From NCBI GenBank assembly GCA_013396635.1, contig WBMW01000071.1, positions 62,001-126,000 of the forward strand: a stretch of 64,000 nucleotides of DNA, written 5' to 3'. Under the pieces are notes generated by a model, which did no database searches, was not told the origin of the DNA, and saw only the letters and a list, made by a program, of their open reading frames with translations. Of this stretch, positions 13,916 to 25,200 are shown piece after piece. Source of the DNA: Penelope pileata. Lineage: Eukaryota > Chordata > Aves > Galliformes > Cracidae. Position 1 is the stretch's first letter. Every line of letters begins with the position of its first letter. The translations under genes were made by a program, and so were the position numbers.

Positions 13916-16900
13916 ATGCTCAGGATGTCATTCGTGCTTGGTTGCCTGTTTGCTTTTCAGCTTTGCTTGTGGAAAAAGTGCAGTTTTGAGGCATAAACCT
14001 CTTTGGATATGACTGTAGGGCACAGCCTTGCTTCACACTTCGAGCAAAAGTGTCTTTGGTTACATTGCCATCCTCTAAATACATAAGCGACTCTCATCTT
14101 CATGCCAATACTTGGCTTTGTCATCAGCAGTATGGGCCCACCTCACCCACATGCTCACCCACTAGCTTTTAGGGCAACCCAGTAACTAGAGATCCTATGT
14201 AAGCCACAGCTTGGAGTCCCATCTCCTTGATGGCAGTTACATTCATTTCCCATATGGTGGAATGAGATGCTTACTTTTGTTCCATCTCTCAGTCCCAAAT
14301 AGGCAGTTTCCCATGTTTTTTGTGTAACTTCTCTGTACAGGTGTGTGGGCGATGTAACATTCACCCTTCATTAGTATGTATGATGAAGGAGATAATAGTT
14401 GACAGCAACATCCTTGTGTCTGTGTCAAATGGATATTTCACGGACGACGGAGCTTTCCCTTCAGAAGTGTGGTATCTGTTGTCAGGTTTCAGGTACAACT
14501 GAATGTATGTGCACGTATTGCACTCATCTGAGAACCAGGAGGCTATGAAAAGAGCATTATACCTGCTATTCAGCTCTTCATTTGCTGTAGACTAAATATG
14601 AGCTTCTAATTTTGTGAGACAAGGTACTGGGATAGTTGCTCAGGCTGCAGCCTAATCACTCTTCCAGTTGTGTCACTCTTCCTTTTAGGGCAATGTTTTT
14701 CATGGATTTTTCAAATCTAGCCTCTTTTTTGTTCATCTATCATTGCATGAAACCCCTTCAGGGTAAACCATCCCAGCCCAGGAGCTGCTCACCCCCTTAT
14801 TGGCATGTACATCTCACATCTCCTGGGCAAAGGAGTGGCAGTCAGCTCTAATTCCTGGCTGCACATGTAAATCCACACTCCTCCACACTAGAAAAACAGC
14901 ACTGCTGCTGCCAACAACCAGAAGATGGTTCACTGTTTTTGGCTGAGATAAATCCTGTTTCACCTTTAGTGATTAATTTGTCATTAATATTTGTTTTGAT
15001 GTGTTTCAAATTAAACAGTCTGGAGGTTTTTGCTCAAGCTTTGCAAGCCTTTCTGAGCTCTGCCAATTGGAAACCCTCATTCCAATGGCGTAGTCTGCTT
15101 CTTGTGGAAAGTGGTGATGTTCTTGGAATCAGGGATAGCACTGATGTGGGGTTATCTCTGTTGGCTTAATAGCAGATGCAGGTCCTGTTGGAGGAGTCCA
15201 AGCATTCTGGAAGGTCATTTGGTCCTAGTCTTCCTGCTAGAGCTGCAAGCCATTGCAGTAGAAGACCCATAACTTGAATTTTGTTTTCTCTAAATGTTGC
15301 TGAGCATCCTTCACATGAAAACACCTGAGACAAATGCTTACTTTGGTACCTAAGTTGGACACAAGTTTGGTACATAATTCTGAGTGTGCCATCTAGGAAT
15401 CTCTCACTTTTAGTCTCGAAGTGTCTACATTTGTTTGGTTCATTTGTGTGGGAATGTGATCTTACATTGCTGCCTAGTGAAAACCCATGTGTCTGTGAAT
15501 ATCCATGTGGATGTTCAGCCTTTGTCTGAGCTTTGTTATGATCCGGAGATGAGGCGGAACAGGGCATGACCTCAGCCTGAGTCCTGGGGAGGCAGTGAGC
15601 CTATGGGCTCACTGCTTGCATGCTTAATGCACACAGCAGCACCGCAGCTGGAGCCAGCTATTGTTTCAGAAACTGTCAGGATGTTGCCTTCAGCATGCCT
15701 TTTGCATCATGCCTGATGGCTAGAAAGTATCTCCAGAATGAAAATACATGTGCTATGGGCCCAAGGAGGTTCATACAGCTCTCTCCCCAGGAGAGAAGCT
15801 ATTTTTTAAGACAAGCAAGAAGTCCCCCTTCTTCAAGCTGCACTGCAGATCAGAGTGCTGGAGGGGAGGAAGGATGCCACCATGCAAAGCATCAGCAGAT
15901 GCCTTGGGCAGTAGAGAAGCCAGACCGTTCTCTGTTCACAGGATCTGGAGAAAGTAGAAATGAAAGGAAGGATTACATGGTTAGGGAGTACAACATGAGG
16001 CAGGACACAGATCAGAAGTGGTGAGTGTGTGTGGGTGGGTTTTGTCACAGCCAGTTAGTGCTACAGCTGCTGAACTACACAGCTCAGGTTTCCTGCTGTG
16101 AAATGTCTCCAAGTTGACATTATCACAGTGAAACTTCATGAGAAGGCAGCTCCATGGGTAGCAGAAGCACTCAGCATCGTGCTGGGACACTGGCTTGGGG
16201 CATGTCCATCCAGGCTCATTTATCTGCATACAGAAAAATGCAGCCCAGACTGAAATGTTGAAATAACAGGCAAAATATGTTAATTGGAAAATCATCATCA
16301 TCTTCTAAGGCTAAATAGGAGGGGGCCTTTCAATGGGCATCTATTTCCTGAATTTTGGCTGCCCCTGCTTCCTTTGAACGCCTGCTCTGGGCTGCTGACT
16401 GCTTCCTAACATCTCTGTGGCTTTTTATCACAATCTTCTCTTCAGTCACAGCTGAGGAAAGGTGTATGAATGGATTCATCCCACCCTGCTGGCCTTTGAC
16501 TTCCATATTCTAAGGCATCCAGGATATTTCTCTTCTTGCAGGGTTTCCAAAGCAGGCAGGACTGTATGATAATGTTTCCTATCTTCAATTAACCACCCAG
16601 GAGCACAGGGATCTTAAAGAAAATAGTGAAAATATTAATTTCTTTCATGTGCTGTGAACAGGCTGTGGTTTGGAGACCACGTGTCCTCAAAGTTCAACTC
16701 TTTGGCCTTCCAGTCAAGGGTTTAGTTAATCTGGCCAGGCATTCAACATATGGGGACTGACCATCTGGCTTTGAGCTGGAATTAGCTCTCCCTCACCCAG
16801 TCGTTAGATCCAGCAAGGCAAGGCGGGCACTGTGTGTGGGAACAAAAGGTTTTGCTGTGGAAAGAGATCAGAAGAGGTCAAAAATGCCATCTGGCCATGA

Positions 16901-17017
16901 GATGTAGTGAGCAACATTTCTATCTTTCTGCCCAGAAATACGAGCTCTCTTTCATTTTTAATGCAAGGGAATATTCAGTACTGAATCCAGTAAAACTCCT
17001 CCCCGTCTTTGTAATAA

Positions 17018-17975
17018 TCATAGAATCATAGAATCATAGAATGGTTCAGGTTGGAAGGGACCTTAGAGATCATCTTGTTCCAACCCCCCTGCCATGGGCA
17101 AGGACACCTCCCACTAGACCAGGTTGCCCAAAGCCCCATCCAGCCTGGCTTTGAATACTTCCAGGGAGGGAGCATCAACGACTTCCCTGGGCAACCTGTT
17201 CCAGTGTCTCACCACCCTCACAGTGAAGAATTTCTTCCTTATATCCAGTCTAAATCTACCCTCTTCCAGTTTATAACCATTACCCCTTGTTCTGTCATTA
17301 TCTATCCTTGTAAAAAGCCCCTCCCCAGCTTTCCTGTAGGCCCCCTTCAGGTACTGGAAGGCTGCTATCAGGTCCCCCCGCAGCCTTCTCTTCTCCAGGC
17401 TGAAGAGTCCCAACTCTCTCAGCCTGTCCTCGTAGGGGAGGTGCTCCAGCCCTCTGATCATCCTCGTGGCCCTCCTCTGGACCCGCTCCAACAGCTCCAC
17501 ATCCTTCTTGTGTTGGGGGCCCCAGAACTGGACACAATACTCCAGGTGAGGTCTCACGAGAGCAGAGTAGAGGGGCAGAATCACCTCCCTCGACCTGCTG
17601 GCCACACTTCTCTTGATGCAGCCCAGGATGCGGTTGGCCTTCTGGGCTGCAAGCGCACACTGCCGGCTCATGTTGAGTTTCTCGTCAACACACCCCCCCA
17701 AGTCCCTCTCCTCAGGGCTACTCTCCAGCCATTCTCCGCCCAGCCTGTATGTGTACTTGGGATTGCTCCGACCCAGGTGCAGGACCTTGCACTTGGCTTT
17801 GTTGAATTTCATGAGGTTGGCATGGGCCCACCTCTCAAGCCTGTCCAGGTCCCTCTGGATGGCATCCCTTCCCTCTGGCGTGTCGACTGCACCACACAGC
17901 TTGGCATCATCTGCAAACTTGCTGAGGGTGCATTCGATCCCACTGTCCATGTCACCGACAAAGATGTTAAACAGC
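17018..17975 (-). mobile_element. CR1 LINE, 5'-truncated, young-looking
   Basis: This is a chicken-repeat-1 non-LTR retrotransposon fragment lying opposite to CAMK1D. Its 3' end on the minus strand is three ATTCTATG-type units (17018-17042), preceded by the usual 3' UTR (revcomp of the GGTTGGAAGGGACC block) and then by the C-terminal end of ORF2. It is truncated on the 5' side near 17975, just after the codons for LFNIFVGDMDSG, where homology stops abruptly. A full CR1 is about 4.5 kb, so roughly the last fifth remains. No frame disruption is seen, which points to a relatively recent insertion. No convincing target-site duplication was seen, as is usual for CR1. Confidence 0.95.
17114..17975 (-). 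pseudogene. CR1 ORF2 C-terminal fragment (reverse transcriptase), open but truncated
   Basis: The reading frame is open for about 287 codons to a natural stop at the CR1 ORF2 end (..KARLDGALGNLV). Near its N-terminal end it has SKFADDAKL, the reverse-transcriptase catalytic YxDD box as FADD. The CR1-typical YSALVRPHLEYCVQFWGP and LERVQRRATRMIRGLEHL follow. The endonuclease and the earlier RT motifs are missing because of the 5' truncation, so it cannot code for an active enzyme. The apparent start Met lies right at the truncation edge and is probably not a real start. Expression is not implied. Confidence 0.9.
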
Positions 17976-18539
17976 AAATAAGAAAATTAAGAATATAACT
18001 TGGAAAGAAAAATTACCCACCACACGGTAATCTAAATGCAGTAGGGTAGAAAAGCAGATGTTTTGTTTTCCTAAATTCTGTAGAGCCACCTTTGTTTACA
18101 ACAGCTGACATCTGCCTGGTTCTGTTCACGTCTCTGCTCTGTGTCTGGCTGGGGATTCTCAGTTTCACATGATTTGCATGTGTGTTTGCGAGTGAGTGAG
18201 AGGGAGACTGCTGGGTGGAGGTGCTGGAGACCAAAGTCCCTTCTGTACCCTCAGAACCCATCACCGCTGCCGTACTGTGTGTAGGAGCAGTGAGCTGGAT
18301 GGAAGCCCCATGAATGAATCTCAGCGGCCATGCAGCCTTCCAGCTTTCCTCTAAAGCTGTCTCTGAAGCTGTCACTTCTGTGTGGAAAAGAACGTAAAAC
18401 CAAACGTCCTTTTTACCGCTCTGTAAATGTACTCCAAGCAGCCCCTATGCAACTCCTGCTGTGTTCTTATGAACTGCCTCTCATGGATACTCAAAGTCAT
18501 CATACAGCGCTGTCCGTGGATTATTTTCAGACCAAGCAA

Positions 18540-18890
18540 TGGTGGTATGAAATCATCAAGGGGAAGAAAAGTTTCAGGCTGGGATATATACCCCACAAGA
18601 AGGTTTGTGCCCTGTTTGAGGGGAAAAAGGCTGCTATAAGGTCATCTTTTATAAGATACCAGAGAATCCAGGGAGGAGAGAGACCTGATGGATGCCAGCT
18701 ATGTGAAAAAGCCTGGTCTGGAGCTTGCATTTCTTATTTTCACACCAGAAAGTCCACGTAGGAGGGAAACCTGGACGATGGGAAAAGTGTCATGCTGAAC
18801 TCTGCTCACACACATATCAGGGAAGCTATATGGGGAATATCCATCTGCAAAATACCCACCCTGGAGGACGTTTGGGGGCTGTGGGATAAG
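18540..18890 (+). pseudogene. Decayed C2H2 zinc-finger gene relic (about three fingers)
   Basis: The clearest finger has the linker-like GGERPDG, then Cys codons at 18693 and 18702 (CQLC), EKAW, and exactly 12 residues to a His codon at 18741. In the frame shifted by two bases the sequence continues HQKVHVGGKP (His codons 18743 and 18755), so a 2-nt CA insertion in CACAC explains the shift. One repeat earlier (C at 18606, FIRYQRIQGGERP) Cys2 is Phe, and the two His are Tyr and Gln. One repeat later (18779) Cys1 is Trp (GRWEKC), and HLQNTHPGGR follows at 18842. The first-Cys positions are 87 and 86 bp apart, close to the 84-bp period of C2H2 arrays. No intact finger remains. It could be a retrocopy piece or an old duplicated ZNF; the parent gene is not identified. 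Confidence 0.7.
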
Positions 18891-20281
18891 AAAGGGAGGG
18901 GAGAGAGTTAAAGACGTGGATCCTCCCATCACCCATGTCCATTTGATTTTCAAAAGTCCAAATTTTAAGAGGCCTCATGTGGAGGGGAGGCACCACAAAC
19001 CCCACTGCACTCTCCTACATCAGAGGCCATGATTTAAAGAGTTCCCTTGGCCCAGTTGTGAGTTCATCAAACCCCATGCTGCTGGCAAAACCCTCTGCGG
19101 GGCATCTGTGGAAATAACTGAGCGTTTATTTGCAAAGACATTTGGTTACACAAAGCTACAAATCCTCACAGACTCGGGCTTTTGTTATTTTTGGCTTTTG
19201 CAAAATTATTTGTGCTTTCTTGTGGCATTCTATTGCTGACGCGTGCTGTTTGTGGAGGTGCAGCACTAAATGTCATGGCTTGGAAGTGTAATGCTCTGAC
19301 TCAAAAGAGTTGTTACACGGGGAACCTGCCCTACTTAAAAGTCTCTTGTGTTTGCCCAAGGTGTATGTACAGTATTCTTCTGTCTGATCCTCATTTTCAG
19401 TGTTACGTATGATAGATGCTAATAGAAGTGATTCAACCACCGTTGACAGCATGCCTTTGCAACCAGGAGTTTTAACACACTCTTCTGCCAACTCAGCAGC
19501 CAAAGGAACAGCAAAATCCGGGTCCTCTGCTTTCATCCTTCCTGCCCCTCTAATTAATGATCGGCAGCAAACACAGCCACTTTTCTTTCATCTGCTTGGC
19601 CAGGATGGTTGGAAGCTGGCAGAGATGTGCAGGAAGCTCAGTCATTAAAGGATTTAGCTTCCCTTATTGTGCATCAACTTCCAGATTTTAATCCTTTGCT
19701 TCTTAATAGCAACCTCAAGCCAAAACCCATAAATTATGTTGATTCTTTTATTATTTTTTTTTGGTCGATGTCGAAATGAGCTTAACCTGTTGAGGCTTGT
19801 TCTGATGCTGAGGGATTTCTGTCCTCCTGGCAGCAGTGGGCAGCACATGGTGGCAGTGCCATCAAGTGCTGAGGGTGGATTTTGGCATCCGTGGAATTCC
19901 ATGCCATGAACTCATCACTCCTCCAATGCCACAGCACACCCAGTGTGATTCCCATTGGCGTGGTGGGAACAGTGCAGGTCCAAGTGCCATTCCTGGTCAA
20001 GTCAGGTCTTGTTTTAGGGATGGATTTCAGCTCCTTCAGAGGACGACAATTCTGTGTTTCAGCAGCACCTGATGTTGTAGCAGTCAGGGAAAAATGACGA
20101 GTCCCCAAACAAGGCTTGGCTCTTGCACAATGACTCTACAAAGGGGACCGGTCTGCTTGGTGCTGCACAGCAGATCAGACGCTCTCCCGCCGGCCCTTGT
20201 TTGCACAGCTGCTGTGCTGGGAAAAGTCCCCCGCAGCCCTTGGTTGCCTGGCTCAGTCTGGTCCTCTAGCTGGCAGCTAGA

Positions 20282-20440
20282 TCATGGTTTATATATGCTA
20301 TGCTTCATTAGATTCCATTTATAGATATGGACTACTAGGTTATTAGTTTATGTTATTATCTATAGATTAGTTTATCTATACATACTTGCGATTAGATCTT
20401 TATATTTTGTCATAGTTTATGGATCATGAGTTTACGTGTT
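20282..20440. repeat. AT-rich low-complexity tract
   Basis: This tract is rich in TTTAT, ATCTATA and ATTAGTTTAT words, the last repeated within about 25 bp. It has no reading frame and no match to a transposon that I recognise. It is probably simple low-complexity sequence. Confidence 0.5.
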
Positions 20441-20984
20441 ATATTGCTCAGGTTCAGCACTGCCTCTGCTCACTCGTGTTGCTGACGCCTCTGTAGGAGC
20501 ACATGAGCAGAGTCACTGACTGGAAAGGCCGGAGCGGAAATCCTATCATTTTACCTGGTTACATCTGCATCGTGCCTTGTGGCTTGCATCTGTCTACACA
20601 GCTTTTAAACCAGTGATGCTGTGATTTGATGAATCCATCATTTCTTTTCGTAGTTTCTTACAATGATTAATCATTCTTCATTTTTTTTCTACGCTGAAAT
20701 TTCCCTGTTTCTCACCTCCAGATGTATCCTCCTCTTCATATTCCTTTGGATTCTGGCATCCCATGGGCCTCGTATGGTGAAGTGTTCTCAGTTGACTGGT
20801 TAAAGGATTAACCTCTTTTGTTTGTATTTTTATTTCTGGACATCTTTTGGTTCAATGGTCTCAGAATAATTCTGAAAATGAACGTAGCAGCAGTGGTGTG
20901 AGGTGGCACCTTCCTTTCTTGTCACAAATGAAGGGATGTATGGGGACACACTGGGGTGCAGCAGATGGAAGCAGCCCTGGGATT

Positions 20985-21754
20985 TGCAAGGAAGGAGGGA
21001 GAGTATCTGTATACAGACTGGGAGAAGAACTCCCTGAGAGTAACCCTGCGGAGAAGGACCTCGGGGGTTCTGGTGGATAAAAAACTGAGCATGAGCCAGC
21101 GGTGTGCTCTTGAAGCTCGAAAGGCCAACAGCATCCTGGGCTCCATCAGAAGAGGGGTGGCCAGCAGGGACAGGGAGGTGATTGACCCTCAATACTCCGC
21201 CCTCGTGAGGCCCCATCTGGAGTACTGTGTTCAGGTCTGGGGCCCCCAGTACAGGAAAGATGTGGGACTGTTGGAGAGGGTCCAGAGGAGGGCCACAGAG
21301 ATGGTCAGAGGGCTGGAGCACCTCCTCTACGAGGACAGGCTAAGAGAGCTGGGCTTCTTCAGCCTGGAGAAAAGAAGGCTGTGGGGAAATCACATTGCAC
21401 CTTCCCAGTATTTAAAGGGAGATTATGAACAGGAGGGAAATAAATTTTTTACAAGAGTAAATAGTGATAGGACAATGATTTTAAGCTGAAGGAGGGAAGG
21501 TTTAGATTAGACGTCAGGGGGAAGTTCTTCACTGTTCTTCACCACTGAGAGAGTGGTGAGGTGCTGGCTCAGGCTGCCCAGAGAGGCTGTGGATGTCCCA
21601 TCCCTGGAAGTGTTCAAGGCCAGGCTGGATGGGGTCCTGGGCAACCTGATCTAGTACCAGATCTGGATGTTGGCAGCCCTGCCTGTGGCAGGAGGGTTGG
21701 AAACTGATGATCCTTGGGGTCCCTTCCAACCCAGGCCATTCTATGTTTCTATGA
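20985..21754 (+). mobile_element. CR1 LINE, 5'-truncated, frameshifted
   Basis: This CR1 lies in the same direction as CAMK1D. It covers the end of ORF2 (YRLGEELPESNPAEKDLG, then VLVDKKLSMSQRCALEA, YSALVRPHLEYCVQVWGP, LERVQRRATEMVRGLEHL) and the 3' UTR, ending in ATTCTATGTTTCTATGAA. The reading frame changes at a run of five G (21063-21067): one extra G splits the LGVLVD motif. A second break is a stop at 21487-21489. A small duplication (GTTCTTCACT twice, near 21522-21541) adds to the decay. The left boundary is approximate. Confidence 0.92.
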
Positions 21755-21823
21755 ACTGGATGTTTGTTTTAACAATTTGTGTAAACTGATCTCAAACAAT
21801 TTAACCAAGCCTAGATTTTGATG

Positions 21824-21860
21824 TTTACTTTATTTTTTTATTGTTTTATTTTTTTGGGAA
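21824..21860. repeat. T-rich tract after a CR1
   Basis: A run of T-rich words (TTTATTTTTTTATTG, TTTTATTTTTTTGGG) lies about 70 bp after the end of the CR1 copy. It is simple sequence. Confidence 0.6.
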
Positions 21861-24800
21861 ACATTTCCCTGGAAATGTTGTCACTACAGTGCTGCTTTCC
21901 CTTGAGGAGAGGGGACAGGAATAATATGGTCTGTTGATTAGGACGCTATCCTGGCTCTGGGAAACGTGCTTCCTTTTCCCATGGGACTACAGAAAAACCT
22001 TTTAGTTTTTCTGCATGCTGCCTTCCCCTCTGCTAAGTGAGAACAGCACCTAACCAAATCCCAGCAGGTGCTGAGGAGCTCAGATAGCTGGGGAAGTGCT
22101 CCTGCTAAGAGATCATTGGTGGGGCTGTGCGGAGGCGTTTGGAGGCTTAGCAGAACGAACACCCAAACCCCTGCGATTCACTCGGCTCTTATTAAAGGGG
22201 ATAAAAGCAGATTTAATTAGGCCATTCCAAATCCCTCCTGAGCTGTGACCACCAAGGAGCTGCCACTGTATAGTGCTTTCCTCTCGATTTACCCAAGCAT
22301 CTGTGCATCCATTCCCTGGCGTCCCATGCTGCCAATCCACTTTTAGGGTGGCCAAACCCCCCCCAAACCTTGAAATGTTATTGCAGTGAGCAGTGTTCAG
22401 CTATGAAGTTTTCATTATTTTGCAGTGGGGCTCTGGGTGATCGCCCTTCTGTTCTTTAAAGTAAGAGAAGGAGCACAGAAATTTCTGCAGGTTGAGTAAA
22501 TTGCATCACAGCCGCTGGCTGCAGTGACCTCTGCTGGGAAGCACCCGGCTGCTCGGCTTCACCAGCCAAACCTGCACCTTGATCTAACCCATAGGCTTCT
22601 ACCCAAGCTGTCTCCATTGAGTATTATTTTATTTTTTAAATTTTGAGTTTAATTTTCCTTTAAATATATTATCACTTGGGATTCCCTCTGAGCATGGAAA
22701 CATTGCACGGGCCAAGCTGGTTAGCAGCCATGCAATGTGCGCTTTGGGCAGGAGTATCAAGCACTGCACAGCACCATGGTGAAGGTTCTGCTGGTCCCAA
22801 AGAGGCTGAGCCAGAGCAGAACTAAATCACAGAATCGAAGAATGCTTCTATGATTCCATCCCATCACAGCCAGCACCTCTGGTGCAGCGGCCACCAGCAT
22901 CTGGGTGGCCATGGCGTGCAAGCGTCACTTCCCTGGAGTTCTTTTTCCAAATATACTCATCCCTATGGGGTGATTCAGCTTCTGCTACCTTCTCTCCCTG
23001 CTGGATTTCATATCCCCTATCCTGATCCTTCATTCTGCTTTCTTTCCTCTTCCTGTGTCTTTCATTGAGGAATTCCATGCATACAAGCCCTGCTCCCCAT
23101 TTCAAATGTCAGCAGATAAATAAAATAAACATGATGCTCTCAAAATTTAAAATAAAAATGAAAAGCATTAATTTGTGTCCAGTAAAAATGAAATGTAGGT
23201 TACACTGGAGGCCTTAAACCTATATCACTCTTTGTATTAAAATTACCTTCTTGATTATGATGGTATCAGGTGCACAAATGACCGTACACGTGTGAGTGTG
23301 TGTAAAGGACAGTGGATAAATACATATAATAATTTCCATTAAAAGTGACTAATTTGATTGAAATGCCAATCCCAGAGTACTTTCAGCTAGCTGAAACAAG
23401 ACAGAACTGTCCTTGCCCTGACTGCAGCCGTTAAAGCACTAAGCAACAGACCTGCACAAAAATTTCAACTTTCCAGAGTCACGATGTGCAAAGCCAAGGG
23501 GGTGGTCTGTTGGTTTCCTGTTGCCAATATTAAGCACTTGATTTGTGATGCAGTCTGGTAGGAAATTTTGCTAAAATATCTTGGGATTTTCCATGTATTG
23601 AAGTAAAGCAAGAGCCTACTCATGTATTTGTTGCTCTGACATCCCGTAGCGTATTGTATTTGGGCTCGCATATTGTTGACATTAAATTTCCTCTGTGTGA
23701 AGGTCCTTATATGAGCGCAGCTTTTGATGACTGATTATGGGCATAAATGCAGGTCAGCCATTACCTAGTGAGTTCAGAGGAAATTGGATTAGTTTCTGTT
23801 CTTACGGGAAAGAGCCTACCATGTGCAAGAGACCTTCTGCTCTCAGCATCATCACGGAGACGCTGGGACGCTTGGGAATGCTGAGGATGAGGTCTTAACA
23901 CATAATTAAGCATCTTAATTAATCTACTCGAAGGCTGGGACATGTAGAGAGTTCTGCATCTGCTGATAATGCACTTTTACTTTCTGAATGTGTCCGTATG
24001 TTGTTTAATGAGCACTGTGTGCATGGCATTCCCCAGCTTCCTCATGCTCTTAAAACAATTGTCTGTAATTGGCATAATATTCTGTCCCTGGAGTTGTACT
24101 GGTTGTCTCTTTAGGGTTTGCATAAGTTAGATGTATCCTTTGGAAATTGTTTGTTAAATATTTAGGGAGCAAACCCAGAGAGGCTTTGCTTTGAGTGGTT
24201 AATTGGGTGTATGTTTATTGAGATGATTTTTCTCTTTAAAGCAAGCATTTTGACAAACCAGAGGTCCTGGAGGCTTGGTGGGAACGATCCATGCCCTTCA
24301 GCCACCTGCTGGGCTGTATTAAATCTGGTTTCCTTTAGCAGTGGGGTTTATGTCACTGCACAATCTGCCCGTTCACATCCCTGGTGAGGAGAAGTGTGAC
24401 AGCAAGCTCACCCCTTAGGAGACGTCAGAAAACCCACATGGCAGATCACCAAATGCAGTCACTTTTCAGGAATTCTGTGTTTATGTAACTGCGTTGGGAA
24501 ACAGAAGAAAGCAGCACGGTGGAGACTGAGGCGATTCCTGGGAGTGATGATTTCAAGGATTTCTTGCTCTGTATCATGAGGGTGTAGAAAATTCATGAAT
24601 ACAGTGGGAGCATTTGGATGGAAATCACGCAGTACTTAATAACACTGCAGGGAAATTTGGGCATCCAGACGGGGTGTGACACTGGAGTGGGGAAATCCAG
24701 CGGGATGGGGCATGGGGCTGTCGTATGGCTGTTCTATATGTGCTCCAGATTCTGCATGGGGACAAATCCCTTCATCCCACACTCTGCCTCCATCCCCTTC

Positions 24801-25040
24801 CACCCAGCTTTGCTGTGTCCTGAGGTTTCAACCTCTGAGTAACCATCTCCATTCATCTGACACAGAGACTCCAAGCCTCTAACGCCACAAATACTGAACC
24901 ACTGAAGATTTTGACCTCACAGCAGATGAAGAAATTTTCTGAGAGTAATAACAGCATTCTGGGCTGTGAAGAACTTGTGACCATTTACTTCAGTCAAGAT
25001 CGTATTTTATGGTGTTGCATAAAAGCTCCAACAAAGAGTG

Positions 25041-25125
25041 TCTAACTAAAAATAGCTTTCTGTTTTGCAGCCACTTTTTAAAAAATCACTACTTCATCTT
25101 CTTTTTTTATCTTATGTTTTTCCAG
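25041..25125 (+). other. 3' splice region of the CAMK1D exon, with a decoy acceptor
   Basis: The used acceptor is inferred to be the AG at 25124-25125, preceded by a T-rich tract (about 25091-25123). A second acceptor-like site, TTCTGTTTTGCAG, ends at 25070, and a good branch-point-like TCTAAC lies at 25041-25046. Using the upstream AG would add 55 nt, which is not a multiple of three, and would create a TGA at 25135-25137 inside the normal exon. The downstream site keeps the conserved CAMK1D reading frame. Confidence 0.8.
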
Positions 25126-25200
25126 GATCAAGCATGAAAATATAGTTGCCCTAGAAGACATCTATGAGAGCCCAAACCATTTATACCTGGTCATGCAACT
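25126..25200 (+). CDS. CAMK1D: CAMK1D internal coding exon (kinase N-lobe)
   Basis: This 75-bp exon belongs to calcium/calmodulin-dependent protein kinase I delta, a cytosolic/nuclear Ser/Thr kinase activated by Ca2+/calmodulin and by CaM kinase kinase. Its first base completes a Lys codon, 24 codons follow (IKHENIVALEDIYES then PNHLYLVMQ), and the last two bases (CT) begin a Leu codon. The flanks are TTTTTCCAG before and GTGAGTACTG after. By my recollection of the human protein this is about residues 75-100: the stretch after helix alphaC, strands beta4-beta5, the gatekeeper Met and the start of the hinge. Paralog choice: CAMK1 has DDIYESGGHLYLIMQ and CAMK1G has TTHYYLVMQ at this place, whereas ESPNHLYLVMQ is the delta form. 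The preceding exon (ATP-binding loop) and the next (VSGGELFDR...) were not found, so both introns run past the window ends. Confidence 0.95.

Larger units (their letters stand above)
1..25125 (+). other. CAMK1D: CAMK1D intron, 3' part (upstream of the exon)
   Basis: This intron continues past the left edge. 1-17017 is unique AT-moderate sequence in which I see no gene, RNA gene or large transposon. It holds a 9-bp inverted repeat (4401-4426), a 10-bp direct duplication (4629-4648) and a small tandem array (11238-11281). Two CR1 insertions (17018-17975 and 20985-21754) and a zinc-finger relic (18540-18890) follow. 21755-25040 is again unique, with T-rich patches near 21830-21860 and 22620-22680. 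The intron assignment rests on the exon at 25126 and on the large known size of CAMK1D introns. Confidence 0.85.

Noticed and set aside
15166..15567. Minus-strand frame with a zinc-finger-like FSCEGCSATF stretch
   Set aside because: Only one Cys pair. There is no His at the expected spacing, no linker and no 84-bp periodicity, unlike the relic at 18540-18890.
22826..22857. CACAGAATCGAAGAATG and TTCTATGATTCC words like CR1 tails
   Set aside because: The two words face each other within 30 bp, with no CR1 UTR on either side.
23381..23396. 16-bp palindrome TTTCAGCT/AGCTGAAA
   Set aside because: About one palindrome of this length is expected by chance in a window of this size.
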